Source of the DNA: Neoconidiobolus thromboides FSU 785 | Taxonomy: Eukaryota; Entomophthoromycota; Entomophthoromycetes; Entomophthorales; Neoconidiobolaceae | DNA: 64,000 nucleotides | Direction of reading: 5' to 3' | NCBI GenBank assembly: GCA_025603075.1 | Contig: MU626259.1 | Coordinates: 251,920 to 315,919 of the forward strand | Shown: positions 33,679 to 44,394 of the stretch, piece by piece | Layout of the letters: the number at the start of each line of letters is the position of its first letter | How positions within the stretch are numbered: the stretch's first letter is position 1 | The notes under the pieces: model-generated | Told to the model about the DNA's origin: nothing | What the model saw: the letters and a program-made list of their open reading frames with translations, nothing else | The model's database searches: none | Translations under genes and position numbers: made by a program

Positions 33679-35457
33679 TATTAATCAATTAACAAAAATT
33701 AAAACTCCCATTTCTTAAGTTCAATTTATATAATTTTATGAACAAAGTGTTATGTTTTACCTAATTTAGCAATAGTTATAGGATTACTCACAGCCAATCA
33801 TTAAGTCGTAGGGGTAATAGGAATTCATTCATTTTTATTGGATCAGAATCAACCTTTGAAGTCAAAATTATTTATTAACTTATAAAATTTATTAAGTTAA
33901 AGCGCAAGGATAGGGGGCTACTACAACCAAATCAAGATTGAAACTTTAATTCTATAAATAAATTGCTACAGAATTGACCCGATCAACTTACTTCTATATA
34001 GAAGTTAAACTCTTCGATCCTACCTTTAAATATAAAAAGTTAACTATTTAACTGCAATTTATCATGAAAAGCATATTAAATGTTACTATTAAATGCTAGT
34101 AATTAAAGGATGACCACAATTAAATATAAAACTATTTAATATATCTCCGGGTGCTAATTTTAGTTTATGAATAATATTAAATCATCACTATAAACTAATA
34201 AAGTTCGCTAAATGTTTTAGATTCCTTACAGCCATTAAAAGTCAATCTTATTCTATATCATTAATATATGAAATTATTTAATAATCTAGACTACAGTATT
34301 GTTATACCTCGTCTATTTAATTTAAACAACAGATATAATTCTTATAGTGATATAATATGATAATATTAATACTTATTTGAACCATCATAGATTATAACAT
34401 ATTACTTAGCGCTAAAGGGGGATGTCACTATAAATGGTAATGTAAGATAATACTTATGATTTTAATCGCTTGGTATTTAGCAATATAAAAGAATATATAT
34501 TAAAATTCACTGCTACAACTAGCTTTTGTATTAATTGTTTCTATTCTGTAAATCATAGTTATATCCTATAACAAATATGATTATAATAAGTAAATTCACT
34601 AAAAAGCATTATAACTCGGGTTACTTTTTTCATATTCTTAATAATTTCAGAGAATCCTTCAACAATTCTTTAATAGACTCAAATTAAACTTAAATTAAAT
34701 TTAATAAATTTAATATTTGAAATACTAATAATACAACCTTGTTTGCTAATATTTGCGTTTTTAGTGCTTTTACTAGTTTAGTTCGAAATAGAAGTTACTT
34801 TAACTTGATTAGGTTAATAGAGATTTCCATAATTACTTCACGTAAAAGTAACTTTTATTTCGCATTAAATTTAAAGAGTCAACCATAAAATCCAAAGATC
34901 AACAAGCAAGACTATAGTAGTTGTATTCACGAGATTACTGAGCTATTTGTCGGAAAATAAAACTACTGATTTTGTTCATTTTAGTTTTAAACTCAATTTT
35001 CAATTTCAGCAAATTGAAATCCTGTTTACTCTCATTTAAATTTCAAAAATTCGCGTTTATCCTTAGAGCCTAAATTATTTTAAAAGGTAAATACTTAATT
35101 AATAGTACCATCTTTTATATATCTTAAAGCCTTTTGACATAACTCTTCTTTGTAGCTTTTTCAATTCATCTATAAAACCTTTCCACCAGTCATTAACTAC
35201 TCCTCCCAAAGAAGAGTGTGGATACTAAAAATACGCGTTTAGTTTTAGCCAATAGCTTTATGGCTAGTAATTTGGAGAACCAAAAATAGCAACTTTTAGT
35301 TTGTTTTTCTAAAGTTTTCATCAATATTTATATAAAAACGTTCCTGTCTTTCTATATAGTACTTTAACATGATATATAGAACATAAATGTATTTTTATCA
35401 AACATTTCAATTAAATACAAATAAATAATTTTATTAAAAAGTAATATAAAATAATAG
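33679..35457. other. Gene-free region with a short inverted repeat
   Basis: 1.8 kb between two Zn2Cys6 genes on the same strand. It contains an imperfect hairpin at 34784-34862 and otherwise AT-rich DNA. It should include the promoter of the first Zn2Cys6 gene. Confidence 0.4.
34784..34862. repeat. Short imperfect inverted repeat
   Basis: The left arm 34784-34804 (CGAAATAGAAGTTACTTTAAC) pairs with the right arm 34842-34862 with two mismatches, leaving a 37-nt loop. It is unrelated to the MITE family. Confidence 0.6.
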
Positions 35458-36285
35458 TCAATTAAGTGATTGTAAGCTTAAAAGCATATTTGACCAATTA
35501 TAACATTGATTAAGTAAGGTATAACCTAAATCAACCAATTCACTTGGCCAAGTTGAATCAATCCTTGGAATCATCATAGTTGCATCACAATAATGATTAA
35601 TGCTACTTTCCAAATTGTTTTGACTCTCACTGTTATCAGTACCAAAATGAATAACAATAAAGAAGCCTAGAGTTCCATTTAAACAATCAAAATACCAATC
35701 AGCTTGTCGCTCATTTAGCGAACCAATGTTTAAAAGGATATTCTTATGATTATAGTACTCAGATGGTATAAAATAATACATGTTTGCTAATAAATTCTTT
35801 TGCCAGTTTAAATAAAAACCACAATGTCCTGCTTGTTTGAATAAGCTATCTTCGTTACAATTCATATTTAATTTATAATAATTTACTTCCCGGCATTGTT
35901 TTAAACTGGTTGGGAATTGAGGACATGTTGAAAGAGGCACTAATTGTTTAATTTCATTTTCAACGCTTGGTGTAGGAGAATTACTAGTGGTATTAGAATC
36001 GGAAGTACATTTAATTTGATTTCGTTTCATTTTATTATTAAAAGTACATTCATAATTTTTTTTAGTACAAGCTGAACATTTACCTTGATAAGATTCATTA
36101 TCACAGCGTATCTTTCTCCTTTGACAATAGTCACAGGCTCTTTTAGCACATCTTTTAGTTCTAGTTCTGGGTGGCTTTAGCTCTTGTAATACCAGGGTTG
36201 GGGTTTTTATTTCTTTTTTAATTTTAGTAAACGTCTTGTTAACTTTAACTTCCATTTGTCTTATTGTACAAAAATAAATAATCAT
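35458..36285 (-). CDS. Small Zn2Cys6 transcription factor
   Basis: A single-exon gene of 275 residues (265 if the second ATG at 36255 is used). The zinc cluster at about 50-80 reads CDYCQRRKIRCDN, C-SAC, C with standard spacing, flanked by Lys/Arg-rich sequence that likely provides nuclear import. A Ser/Thr/Pro-rich linker follows. The remaining 160 residues contain aromatic-rich stretches (HCGFYLNWQKNLLANMYYF, ADWYFDCLNGTLGFFIVIH). There is no typical fungal_trans domain. It resembles short Zn2Cys6 proteins of early fungi; target genes are unknown. Confidence 0.8.
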   Translation of the reverse strand: MIIYFCTIRQMEVKVNKTFTKIKKEIKTPTLVLQELKPPRTRTKRCAKRACDYCQRRKIRCDNESYQGKCSACTKKNYECTFNNKMKRNQIKCTSDSNTTSNSPTPSVENEIKQLVPLSTCPQFPTSLKQCREVNYYKLNMNCNEDSLFKQAGHCGFYLNWQKNLLANMYYFIPSEYYNHKNILLNIGSLNERQADWYFDCLNGTLGFFIVIHFGTDNSESQNNLESSINHYCDATMMIPRIDSTWPSELVDLGYTLLNQCYNWSNMLLSLQSLN

Positions 36286-37842
36286 ATTTAATACTATTGA
36301 AGTATATTTATATGTTTTGCTTTAAGGATATTCTTTAAAGGGTGAACTATGATTCAAATCGGCTCCTCTGTTAGTCAACCTCCTTTTATTGACATAATTA
36401 CCTTTTTTTATCAGATTCCTGTTAATATCTTTTGTGACGTTTTATAATGATAAAATATTAACCAATTATGAGGGTTGCTTTACCAGCTATTTGATTATCC
36501 ATTGGATATTAAAGGTTCATTGCTAGCTATTTCTAATAATCCCAAAAAGGAGAGCAAATTATGTTTTAATTCAATATCAAGGATAAATATGATTATTTAA
36601 TCTATTCTTAGTCTTTTAAAATAAGTTATACGCTTTAATCATTTTATGGATTTTTTTGGTTTTAATTAAATGCTAAAAATAATTTTTAAAGCATTTACTC
36701 CGTTAAACTTATAATTCCACCGTTTACAATTTTATGCAACTTAAACTCTTATCAATAAATAGTTGTTATTTATTTTTAACATTTAATAGATATAATATTT
36801 GTAAAAAACAATGAATGTTATATTATATTATTGAAAGCTATTAAAGGATTTAATAAAAAAACTTTTTTGTATTCAATAAGGGTTCATTCCTAATTATTTA
36901 TATGGTTAACTTTACCTTGTTTATTCTTGAATTAGATCATACTTTATAAAATATTATTTTCCTATTTTAGCCTTTTATAGTCTTGAGATTACTAGTAATT
37001 ATATGTATTATACAATTGCTTACGTCGAATACCAAGTAAGCTACTATCAAACATAAATTTAAAAGTACCACTTAGTTTAAGGAGTATATATATAAAAATC
37101 TAGAATATGATTATAATAACCCAATATAATACATAATGACAGATACTATTAATATTGTTATAGCTTACATAATGTTTTAACTATATACTTTCTTTATCTC
37201 TGTTGCTCTAATAAGTCTCCAACTTCACCTCTATTCGAGTAGTAACATTATTATTCTATTCTATATCTCAAAGTGATTTGTACCTTAAATTCGCGAGTTT
37301 AAAAAAGGCTTAAAATAGTAAATCAAGCTTGATATCGATCACAAGATAAAAATGGAGTTGATAAATTTCAATGAGTTAAATTTTTATTTTGAACAATAAA
37401 ATAGATGATGGGTATTGTAATAACTCCTATCTAATTGTTCTTCTAAACTATAAATAAATCATATAGTAAAAAGTTAATCTATTCTTGTTCTTAAGATTTA
37501 ATTTAAACAAGCTGCATCTTCCAAAATAGGTCAAAAGGAGTTATAAAATGATTGCAACTGTCTAATGATAATATAAAATTTTATATTAATTCCTACATGA
37601 ACAGATAGACACAAAAAGCTTCCTTATAAAATTCCTTAGGAAACCTTTTTTCTATGAAATCCATATTAAACTGCCTATTTTATATACAATTCAAGGATGC
37701 CCCTTATTTAAAAAAAGGAATATATACCAATTCCCCTCCATAATTGTATTTACATTGACTCTTTTACTATGGTACAAACCCTATAATACCTTTGAAATTA
37801 CACTGTATTTGTAGAGCTATTTTATTTCTATCTCAAAACACT

Positions 37843-37947
37843 ATATCGGAATGTATTTTTTTGTTTAAGAATTGTCCTAACAATCTTTTCACTCAAATAG
37901 TGCTTAAAAAATAGAAAAGTAATAAAACTAAAAAAATATCCTCATAT
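37843..37947 (-). mobile_element. MITE-family copy 3
   Basis: About 105 bp in reverse orientation, from ATATCGGAATGTATTTTT to AATATCCTCATAT, with the core CACTCAAATAGTGCTTAAAA. Moderately diverged. Confidence 0.75.
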
Positions 37948-38283
37948 TTTGGATCTTCATAGATCGAAAGATATCTAAGTAGAAACTATATACAAGTGTT
38001 ACGCTATAAGCAGTATTTTCTCAAATTTCATACTTAAACGCGGCCACTAAATTCTATGTCAGTATGTGTAAATCTATATGGAGGAAATCTCTTTTGGTTT
38101 AATGATTTTTACATTTTCTAAACACTACTAAACTGAAAAAATAACAAATTTCTTAAAAGAACATTCCTGTATTAAATATTATAAAAGTTTTATTTACAGT
38201 TTATATAAATAGAACAAATTACTTATGGTGCAAAATTGTTGAATTTATGTTTGAAGTTAACTATTGATAATAACAATAACTCC

Positions 38284-38389
38284 ATATGGGAGTGTTTTTT
38301 TTGGTTTCATTACTTTTCCACTTTTTAAGCGCTATTTGAGCAGAAAGATTGTTAGTAAAATTCTTAAACAAAAAAATACATCCCCATAT
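38284..38389 (+). mobile_element. MITE-family copy 4 (near consensus)
   Basis: 106 bp in forward orientation, with ends ATATGGGAGTGTTTTTTTTG and ATACATCCCCATAT. It has the core TTTTTAAGCGCTATTTGAGC and TTGTTAGTAAAATTCTTAAA. One of the best preserved copies. Confidence 0.85.
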
Positions 38390-38642
38390 GCTAATTAAAG
38401 TATTAAACATATATTGCTTTTGTAAAAAAATAAAATTAAAACTCGTAATTATCTTTAAGCTTTAGCTTTTGATAAAATGATGTTATTGGTTGTAATAGTA
38501 AATATTTTTTATAGTAAAAAATAAAAGCTACATAAAAATAAAAAAGATAATATTAAAATTTTTACTATTGTTATCTTTTTTCGAAAAACATTTATTTACA
38601 AAATGATTTAATATTTCTATATATTTTCAAATTCAAAATTAA

Positions 38643-38747
38643 ATATGGACGATATATATTTTTATTTAAGGATTTTGCTAACAAATTTTCCACACAAATA
38701 GCACTTACAAGATGGAAAAAGTGAAGTCAAGAAAAATACTCCTATAT
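38643..38747 (-). mobile_element. MITE-family copy 5
   Basis: 105 bp in reverse orientation. Core TTTTCCACACAAATAGCACT and GATGGAAAAAGTGAAG; terminal repeats ATATGGAC and ACTCCTATAT are diverged. Confidence 0.75.
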
Positions 38748-38825
38748 GTAATTGTGAAAAGTATAAATATCTAGTTTATTATTAGCAAAATTTTGGTTAA
38801 TCTTAGAATAATAGACAAGTTCAAT

Positions 38826-38931
38826 ATATGGGGATGTTTTTTTGGTTTCATTACTTTTTCCATTTTTTAGCACTATTTAAGCGGAAAAATTGTTAGTAAA
38901 AATTCAAAAACACAAAAATACATGATGATAT
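38826..38931 (+). mobile_element. MITE-family copy 6
   Basis: Forward orientation. The left end ATATGGGGATGTTTTTTTGG is intact; the right end is degraded (ACATGATGATAT). It ends 25 bp before the tRNA-Gln gene. Confidence 0.8.
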
Positions 38932-38956
38932 TTTAAATTGGATTTCCCTCGCAAAC

Positions 38957-39027
38957 GGATTCATGGTGTAATGGTTAGCACCCAAGGTTTTGATCCTTGT
39001 AATCCGAGTTCGATTCTCGGTGGGTCC
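38957..39027 (+). tRNA. tRNA-Gln (anticodon TTG)
   Basis: 71 nt that fold into a complete cloverleaf. The acceptor stem is GGATTCA/TGGGTCC with two G-U pairs, the D arm GTGT-AATGGTTA-GCAC, the anticodon stem CAAGG/CCTTG with loop TTTTGAT (anticodon TTG), and the T arm CCGAG-TTCGATT-CTCGG. It reads CAA glutamine codons, the common Gln codon in this AT-rich genome. No intron. A run of T (TCCTTTTTTT) directly follows and serves as the RNA polymerase III terminator. Confidence 0.95.
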
Positions 39028-39144
39028 TTTTTTTACTTGATCTAATAACTGCACTTTAAATTATTATCATATTTAAAAATACTTATTTAAATGGTTTTAA
39101 ATATACAATCTTTTAATAAAAGCTAAAGTCTCTTAGCTTTACCA

Positions 39145-39365
39145 AAAATAATTCAAATATCTAGTTTTAATTTGATACTTTAAAATATCAAATTTAATAG
39201 AAATTCCCAGATTAACAAGGCTTTTACTAATATAACCTATATATTTATATTAATCAGAGTTGTAGTATATAAATATGTATTTTTATAAAATTTTATTAAA
39301 AATGTTCATTACTAATTGCTTTGTATCCAACACTGAAAGCCTTCTATTAAATAAATAGCTGCATA
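39145..39365 (+). repeat. Dispersed repeat R2, copy a
   Basis: Diverged copy of a repeat of up to about 290 bp. The shared core is AAGGCTTTTACTAATATAAC, then TGATATTAATC-like and a GTAGT(A/G)TATAA stretch, ending near TTTACTATCAAATAAATA-like sequence. Best related to the copies at 40.6 and 50.6 kb. Noncoding. Confidence 0.65.
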
Positions 39366-39369
39366 AAAG

Positions 39370-39740
39370 TGTAAAATATCACTTTGTCAGCCCTATGATT
39401 GATTATAACATAAAAATCAATCTCAAGCTTCTATTTTGATTTAATATGAGAATTCCTACTATGTAATTCTAAAGGACATTATCTCCCCATTTTGATATCG
39501 ATACTTGTTGGTGTATAAAAGAGATTTCAGAACATAGTAACTCAAGGCTTTTTAATAGTAATTATGGAGATTTCATAGTAGTATTGTCTACTTTATTTGC
39601 CTTACATAGTCCGTAGCCTATTACGTGCTATTCTTCACAATTCAAGTCTATCTTAGCTACACAAACTAAGACCTTTTGACTTACGGCTAGTCAATCAACT
39701 GAAAACTCCTTTCAACTCCAGCCACTGAGCACCAGATTTC
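39370..39740 (-). repeat. Dispersed repeat R3, diverged copy
   Basis: This interval matches the reverse complement of about 59430-59880, the loop plus one arm of the 888-bp foldback element. Shared blocks include AATATCACTTTGTCAG, TATTACGTGCTATTCTTCA and AAGTCTATCTTAG. The copy lacks MITE ends and is clearly older. Confidence 0.65.
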
Positions 39741-40544
39741 ATGAAAGCTTTTGTTTAAAAAGTTTATAAAAATTGACATATAGGCAGATACAAAAAACTA
39801 TTTTAAATCTCAAAAGTTTTTATATTATATGTGTAAAAAAAACTTACAAAATAAATAATATTTTAAAAATTGACTTTAATTTTTTTGTTGAACATTATAA
39901 AAAAATATAGTCAATAAGCATCTTACAAATCTTTTATAGTAGAAAAGTAGTTTTGAAGCATTAAATAAAATAAAAAATAACAATTAACTAGTTTCAAAAT
40001 TTGGGATTTTATTTTTGAGAATAGTAAAGTTAAGAACTTAACTATTAATAACAAAAAATAGATACAATTTTAAAGATACAAAAAAAACATAAAAATATAA
40101 ACATAAAAAACGATAAAGATACAAAGTATTAAAAAATAGTTACATTTTATTAAACATAATAATAAACTATATTACTATTAAATATCTGATTGATAGAAAG
40201 ATTCTAATTAAAGTTATAAAGTCTATAAAAGTATAGAAAAATTAAAAGATTAACCCCAGTTTACCTTACAAAAATGAGATAATTTAAAAGTTTCAACATT
40301 TAATAAACAAGTGAATAGTTTATTAAATAATATAAACTAATTATTGTATACTAACACCATTTAAGTTACCAATAGCCAAGTTAATGAATAATGAAAAATA
40401 AATAGTTACAGTAACAAATAAAAATTACTATTATTATATTGCTTGTATCATATAAGGATGGTTAAGTATAGTTTTGGGACTAATCACTTCCTCCTATCCA
40501 GCTATTCATTAATTCAGTAATATATTAATAATGTAATTATAAAA

Positions 40545-40835
40545 TTAAAATTGTTTATTTATTTGATAGTAAATCTGCGATGTTGGGTATAAAGTAGTCA
40601 ATAATAAACATCTCACAATAAAGTTTTATAGGAATGTATATTTATACACTACAACTTTGATTAATATGAATATATAGGTTATATTAGTAAAAGCCTTATT
40701 AATCCTAGAATTTCGGCTAACTTATGATATAAATTATAATAAAGTAATTTAAAACTATGTCGAACACTTTTGGTTTTTAATAAAGGATTTGTTAAGTCTT
40801 AAAACTTAGAATATTTAAAAATTGGGTAGAAATGA
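40545..40835 (-). repeat. Dispersed repeat R2, copy b
   Basis: Reverse-complement relative of the copy at 50.5-50.8 kb with long near-identical blocks (for example TATAGGAATGTATATTTA and GATGTTGGGTATAAAGTAGT). About 290 bp, noncoding, with no terminal TG/CA or encoded protein. Confidence 0.75.
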
Positions 40836-40942
40836 AACCAATTTGGACATCCCCTAATAAAAGTTTTTTCATTTCAGTATCTTATGATTTCTTTCGATTT
40901 TATGTTGAATAAAAAGCGAAAAAATAGTAAAAAAAAGCTATA

Positions 40943-41055
40943 GAGATATATTTTCTTGTTTGAATTTTACTAACAATCTTTCCATTTTTTAAGCGCTATT
41001 TGAGTGGAAAGATTGTTAATAAAATTCTTAAATAAAGAAATACATCCCCTTATAT
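40943..41055 (+). mobile_element. MITE-family copy 7, palindromic chimera
   Basis: The right two thirds are a forward copy (TTTTAAGCGCTATTTGAGTG, then TACATCCCCTTATAT). The outer left 40 bp are the inverted right half (GAATTTTACTAACAATCTTT) instead of the normal TTTTTTTGGTTTCATTAC end. The element is therefore almost a full palindrome. Confidence 0.8.
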
Positions 41056-41470
41056 AGTATCTTTTAAACTTCTTAATTATTAAAATTTTTATATCACTTA
41101 CTCAGTTTTGTTTACAACTGTATTAAATCATAAAGCACAAGAATAAGATTTTATCTAATTTTTAGTTAATGAGGAGAAACGAAAACTTCACAACCAATCT
41201 AAAAGAGTTTAAAAGTAAAATTACATTACTTTCTAAGTCATGCAACAGCTTTGAATGCATTACCTCAACAAGCTGACCTTGGATTAAATCTAAACCTCGG
41301 CATATATGTAATAAACCCCATCAATCATTTACTAAATAAATTTAATTACTGTATTTTAATCTTGTAATCAGGAAGAAACTAGTAACCAAATGACTTAACT
41401 TGACTTAGGTCAGATCGTATTACATGCGTCATCAGCGTATAAAAAAACTAAAATAAGCTAATTATTAAGA

Positions 41471-41477
41471 TATAAAA
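41471..41477 (+). promoter_or_regulatory. TATA box of M28 peptidase gene
   Basis: TATAAAA lies about 40 bp upstream of the ATG at 41512, in the context AAGATATAAAAGCC. Confidence 0.45.
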
Positions 41478-41511
41478 GCCAAAAAAAAGTTCACAGTCTT
41501 TAGTTTAAAAT

Positions 41512-43907
41512 ATGCTCAACTTAAAACTAATTACTCAGCCTTTAAACAGTTACCAACCGATGGCTGGCAACGATGGAGATGATATTCCCAACAAAGTTGA
41601 AAGGAAAACTTTATCGCCCTTTTCACAAGCTAAACTCCCATTTGTTTTAAGTCAAAAGTTCCTTCATATTTTACCATCACTGGCCATAGCTTTTGTACTA
41701 CTTTGTTCCTCAGCAGCTATGAATGCCTCAATAATTGATAGTACACCACATCAATCTCAAGCTCAAGCTCTCGGCCAATATATAGACCCGCTTAAAGGCT
41801 TTGATAGCATACCGAATTCTGACTCCCTTCGCTCACATTTGAAGTACATCACTCAAAGCGTACATATTGCTGGTAAAGGCAAGTCACTTGCTGAGTGGTA
41901 CGCCAAAAAACTACAGTCTTACGGCCTTAAAACCGAGATCGTCAAATATTATCCTTACTTAAACTACCCTTCCAAACGTCGATTAGCAATCGTTTCCCCA
42001 CCAGCCTTAAAATATGAAGCCAAACTAGTTGAAGACGTAATAGATGAAGATCCCACCTCCCTTGACCCAAATGCAGTACCAACTTTTCATGGGTTATCAG
42101 CAAATGGTAATGTAACTGCTGAATTAGTGTATGCTAATTATGGTACATGGGAGGATTTTAAAGTACTCAAATCAAACAATGTAACTGTAAAAGGGAAGAT
42201 CGCTTTGGTTCGATATGGTAAATGCTTTCGTGGCCTCAAATTACGCGCTGCTGAGCTCAATGGTGCGGTTGGTGTGCTCATATACTCAGATCCTTTGGAT
42301 GATGGTGAAAACTTAGGTGATGTGTATCCAAAGGGGCCTTACCGCCCAAGCAGTGGGGTACAAAGGGGTACTGTAAGTTACCTTAGCTTATCACCTGGAG
42401 ACCCGCTGACACCTGGAGTTGCTGCTACGAAGGATGCCAAGCGTATTTCATTAGAAAAATCCAAAATTCTACCCAAAATCCCATCTTTACCAATCTCATA
42501 TGGAGATGCTTTACCTTTATTAAAAGCTTTAGTAAGTGAGGGTAAACAAGTTGATAAATTGGGGTCTGATTGGACAGGTGGTTTAAAGGTTAGTTATTGG
42601 ACTGGACCATCTAGAGCTAAGGTTAATTTAATCAATATTGTAGATGGCGGTATACAAACTATATACAACGTAATTGCTACCATTCCGGGAGAGAAAGAAA
42701 GAAATAAACAAATAATTGTAGGCAACCACCGAGATGGTTGGGTATATGGAGCTAATGATCCAGGATCTGGCAGTAGTATGATGTTAGAAGTAGCACGTAC
42801 ACTTGGTTCATTATTAAAAGGTGGGTGGCGACCAAAAAGAACTATTAAACTGTGTAGCTGGGATGCAGAGGAGTATGGATTGATTGGATCAACCGAATGG
42901 GTAGAAGACTTCTCTAAAAAATTAAGTAAAGAAGCCATTGTTTATATCAATGTCGATGCTTTTGAAGGTACTCAGTTTTCTCCTAGTGGTACCCCTAGTT
43001 TACTGAAATTAGTTAAAAATATTACTGCACAAGTCAAAGATCCTCATGGTAATGGTACTATCTATGACTCTTGGTATAAGGACACTAAAGGGAAAACAGA
43101 ATTACAAGGATTGGGATCAGGTAGTGATTACACTCCATTTTACCAGCATCTCGGTATCTCCTCTTTGGACCTTAAATTTTATTCAAAAATCGGCTCCGGG
43201 GTGTATCATTCTAACTACGATTCGTTTCATTTTGTAGATAAGTTTGGTGACCCAGGGTTCAAAATATATCTTGCAATGACTCAAATTGTAGGAAAATTAT
43301 TGATCACTTTGGCTGATAAGCCACTCGTTTCCTTTCACCTCGCTCATTATGGATCAAAATTAACGGAGTATATTGATAAGGTGGACCAAAGCCTTAAGGA
43401 AGAAGCAAAAAATAAACTTAATTTACTTGCTTTTCGTAAGGCAGTATCTGAGTTTACTACTGAGTGCAAAAAGATTGATGATAAAGCAGCTTTATTAAAT
43501 AATAAATTAAGTACCGATAAAAAAGAAGGATGTCAAAAAGATAATAACATATGCATTAATGAATTAAATTGGGTCAATAATAAGATGATTTATTTGGAAC
43601 GCAAAATGCTTGATCAAAAAGGTAACATGAATATAAATAAAAGATCATTTGTTAATTCAGTTACCAAGGTATCGAGGGAAGAGAATTCTATAAGCACTTT
43701 GTCTATGCGCCAGGACTTTGGGCTGGGTAAATTAAATTTTTATTATCGGACCTTTATTTAATACTTTATAGGTATGGTTCACAAGTATTTCCTTCTTTAA
43801 ATGAAGCTTTGGAGGCCAACGATTTTAAAAAAACTAACGAAGTGGTATGTAAGTATACGGATCTCATAAATGAAGCAACAGCTTTTCTTAAATCGGAAAG
43901 TTTATGA
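41512..43907 (+). CDS. Glutamate carboxypeptidase II-like M28 peptidase (3' end disturbed)
   Basis: The main frame, 41512-43761, encodes 749 residues: a cytosolic N-terminus, a signal-anchor helix (about 49-71), a PA domain with KIALVRYGKCFRGLK, and an M28 co-catalytic zinc domain. Zinc ligands and base are visible: H406 and D416 (NHRDGWVYGANDPGSGSS), E453/E454 (WDAEEYGL), D482 (NVDAF) and H566 (GVYHSNYDSFHF). This is the GCPII/transferrin-receptor-like family, often vacuolar or surface in fungi. The frame ends at TAA 43759, but the conserved C-terminal YGSQVFPSLNEALEAND continues in another frame (about 43773-43907, TGA). A canonical 45-nt intron (43727-43771) does not restore frame; a 59-nt intron to 43785 does. 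A frameshift is the alternative. Confidence 0.85.
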
Positions 43908-44394
43908 GTATCAAAGTTGATTTATTTGAATTCAAACAAAATAAATTTTTTAGTTCTTAAATTATACCTATTTTTCAAATAATATTGATAATAATAAGTA
44001 TGTTATATAAATGCGTTTTTAATCCGCCATAGGACATTACTGTTTATTACATATTTAAACAGACAGAGGTTTATTGAAACCAGTTGTTTTTTAAAACATC
44101 TCGTTCATTTATAAAAAGCAATAAATTAAAAACCATATGGGGCTGTTTTTTTTGATTTCATTATTTTTCCGTTTTTTAAGCACTATTTGAGTGGAAAATT
44201 TGTTAGTAAAATTCTTAAACACAAAAATACATGCTCATATTAAAATCATCAAACTTCTATTGAATATACATATACTTTAGTTTAAAGCGATAATAAAACT
44301 TTAGCTTCTAATAATAAAATTTATTTTATCAAAAAAAACTATCAATTTAATTTATATATTAATTAGAGTTTATTTGACTTAACTGTAAGCTCAA
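43908..44394. other. Convergent spacer with MITE copy 8
   Basis: 487 bp between converging genes, holding one MITE-family element at 44135-44240. Nothing else recognised. Confidence 0.5.
44135..44240 (+). mobile_element. MITE-family copy 8
   Basis: 106 bp in forward orientation, from ATATGGGGCTGTTTTTTTTG to ATACATGCTCATAT, with core TTTTTTAAGCACTATTTGAG and TTTGTTAGTAAAATTCTTAA. Confidence 0.85.

Larger units (their letters stand above)
36286..38956. other. Repeat-bearing gene-free tract upstream of tRNA-Gln
   Basis: 2.7 kb without a gene. It holds four MITE-family copies (37843-37947, 38284-38389, 38643-38747, 38826-38931), the last only 25 bp from the tRNA-Gln gene. The remainder is AT-rich. 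Confidence 0.5.
39028..41511. other. Repeat-rich gene-free tract
   Basis: 2.5 kb between tRNA-Gln and the M28 peptidase gene. It contains two copies of dispersed repeat R2 (39145-39365 and 40545-40835), a diverged R3 copy (39370-39740), a palindromic MITE copy (40943-41055) and the peptidase TATA box. Confidence 0.5.
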
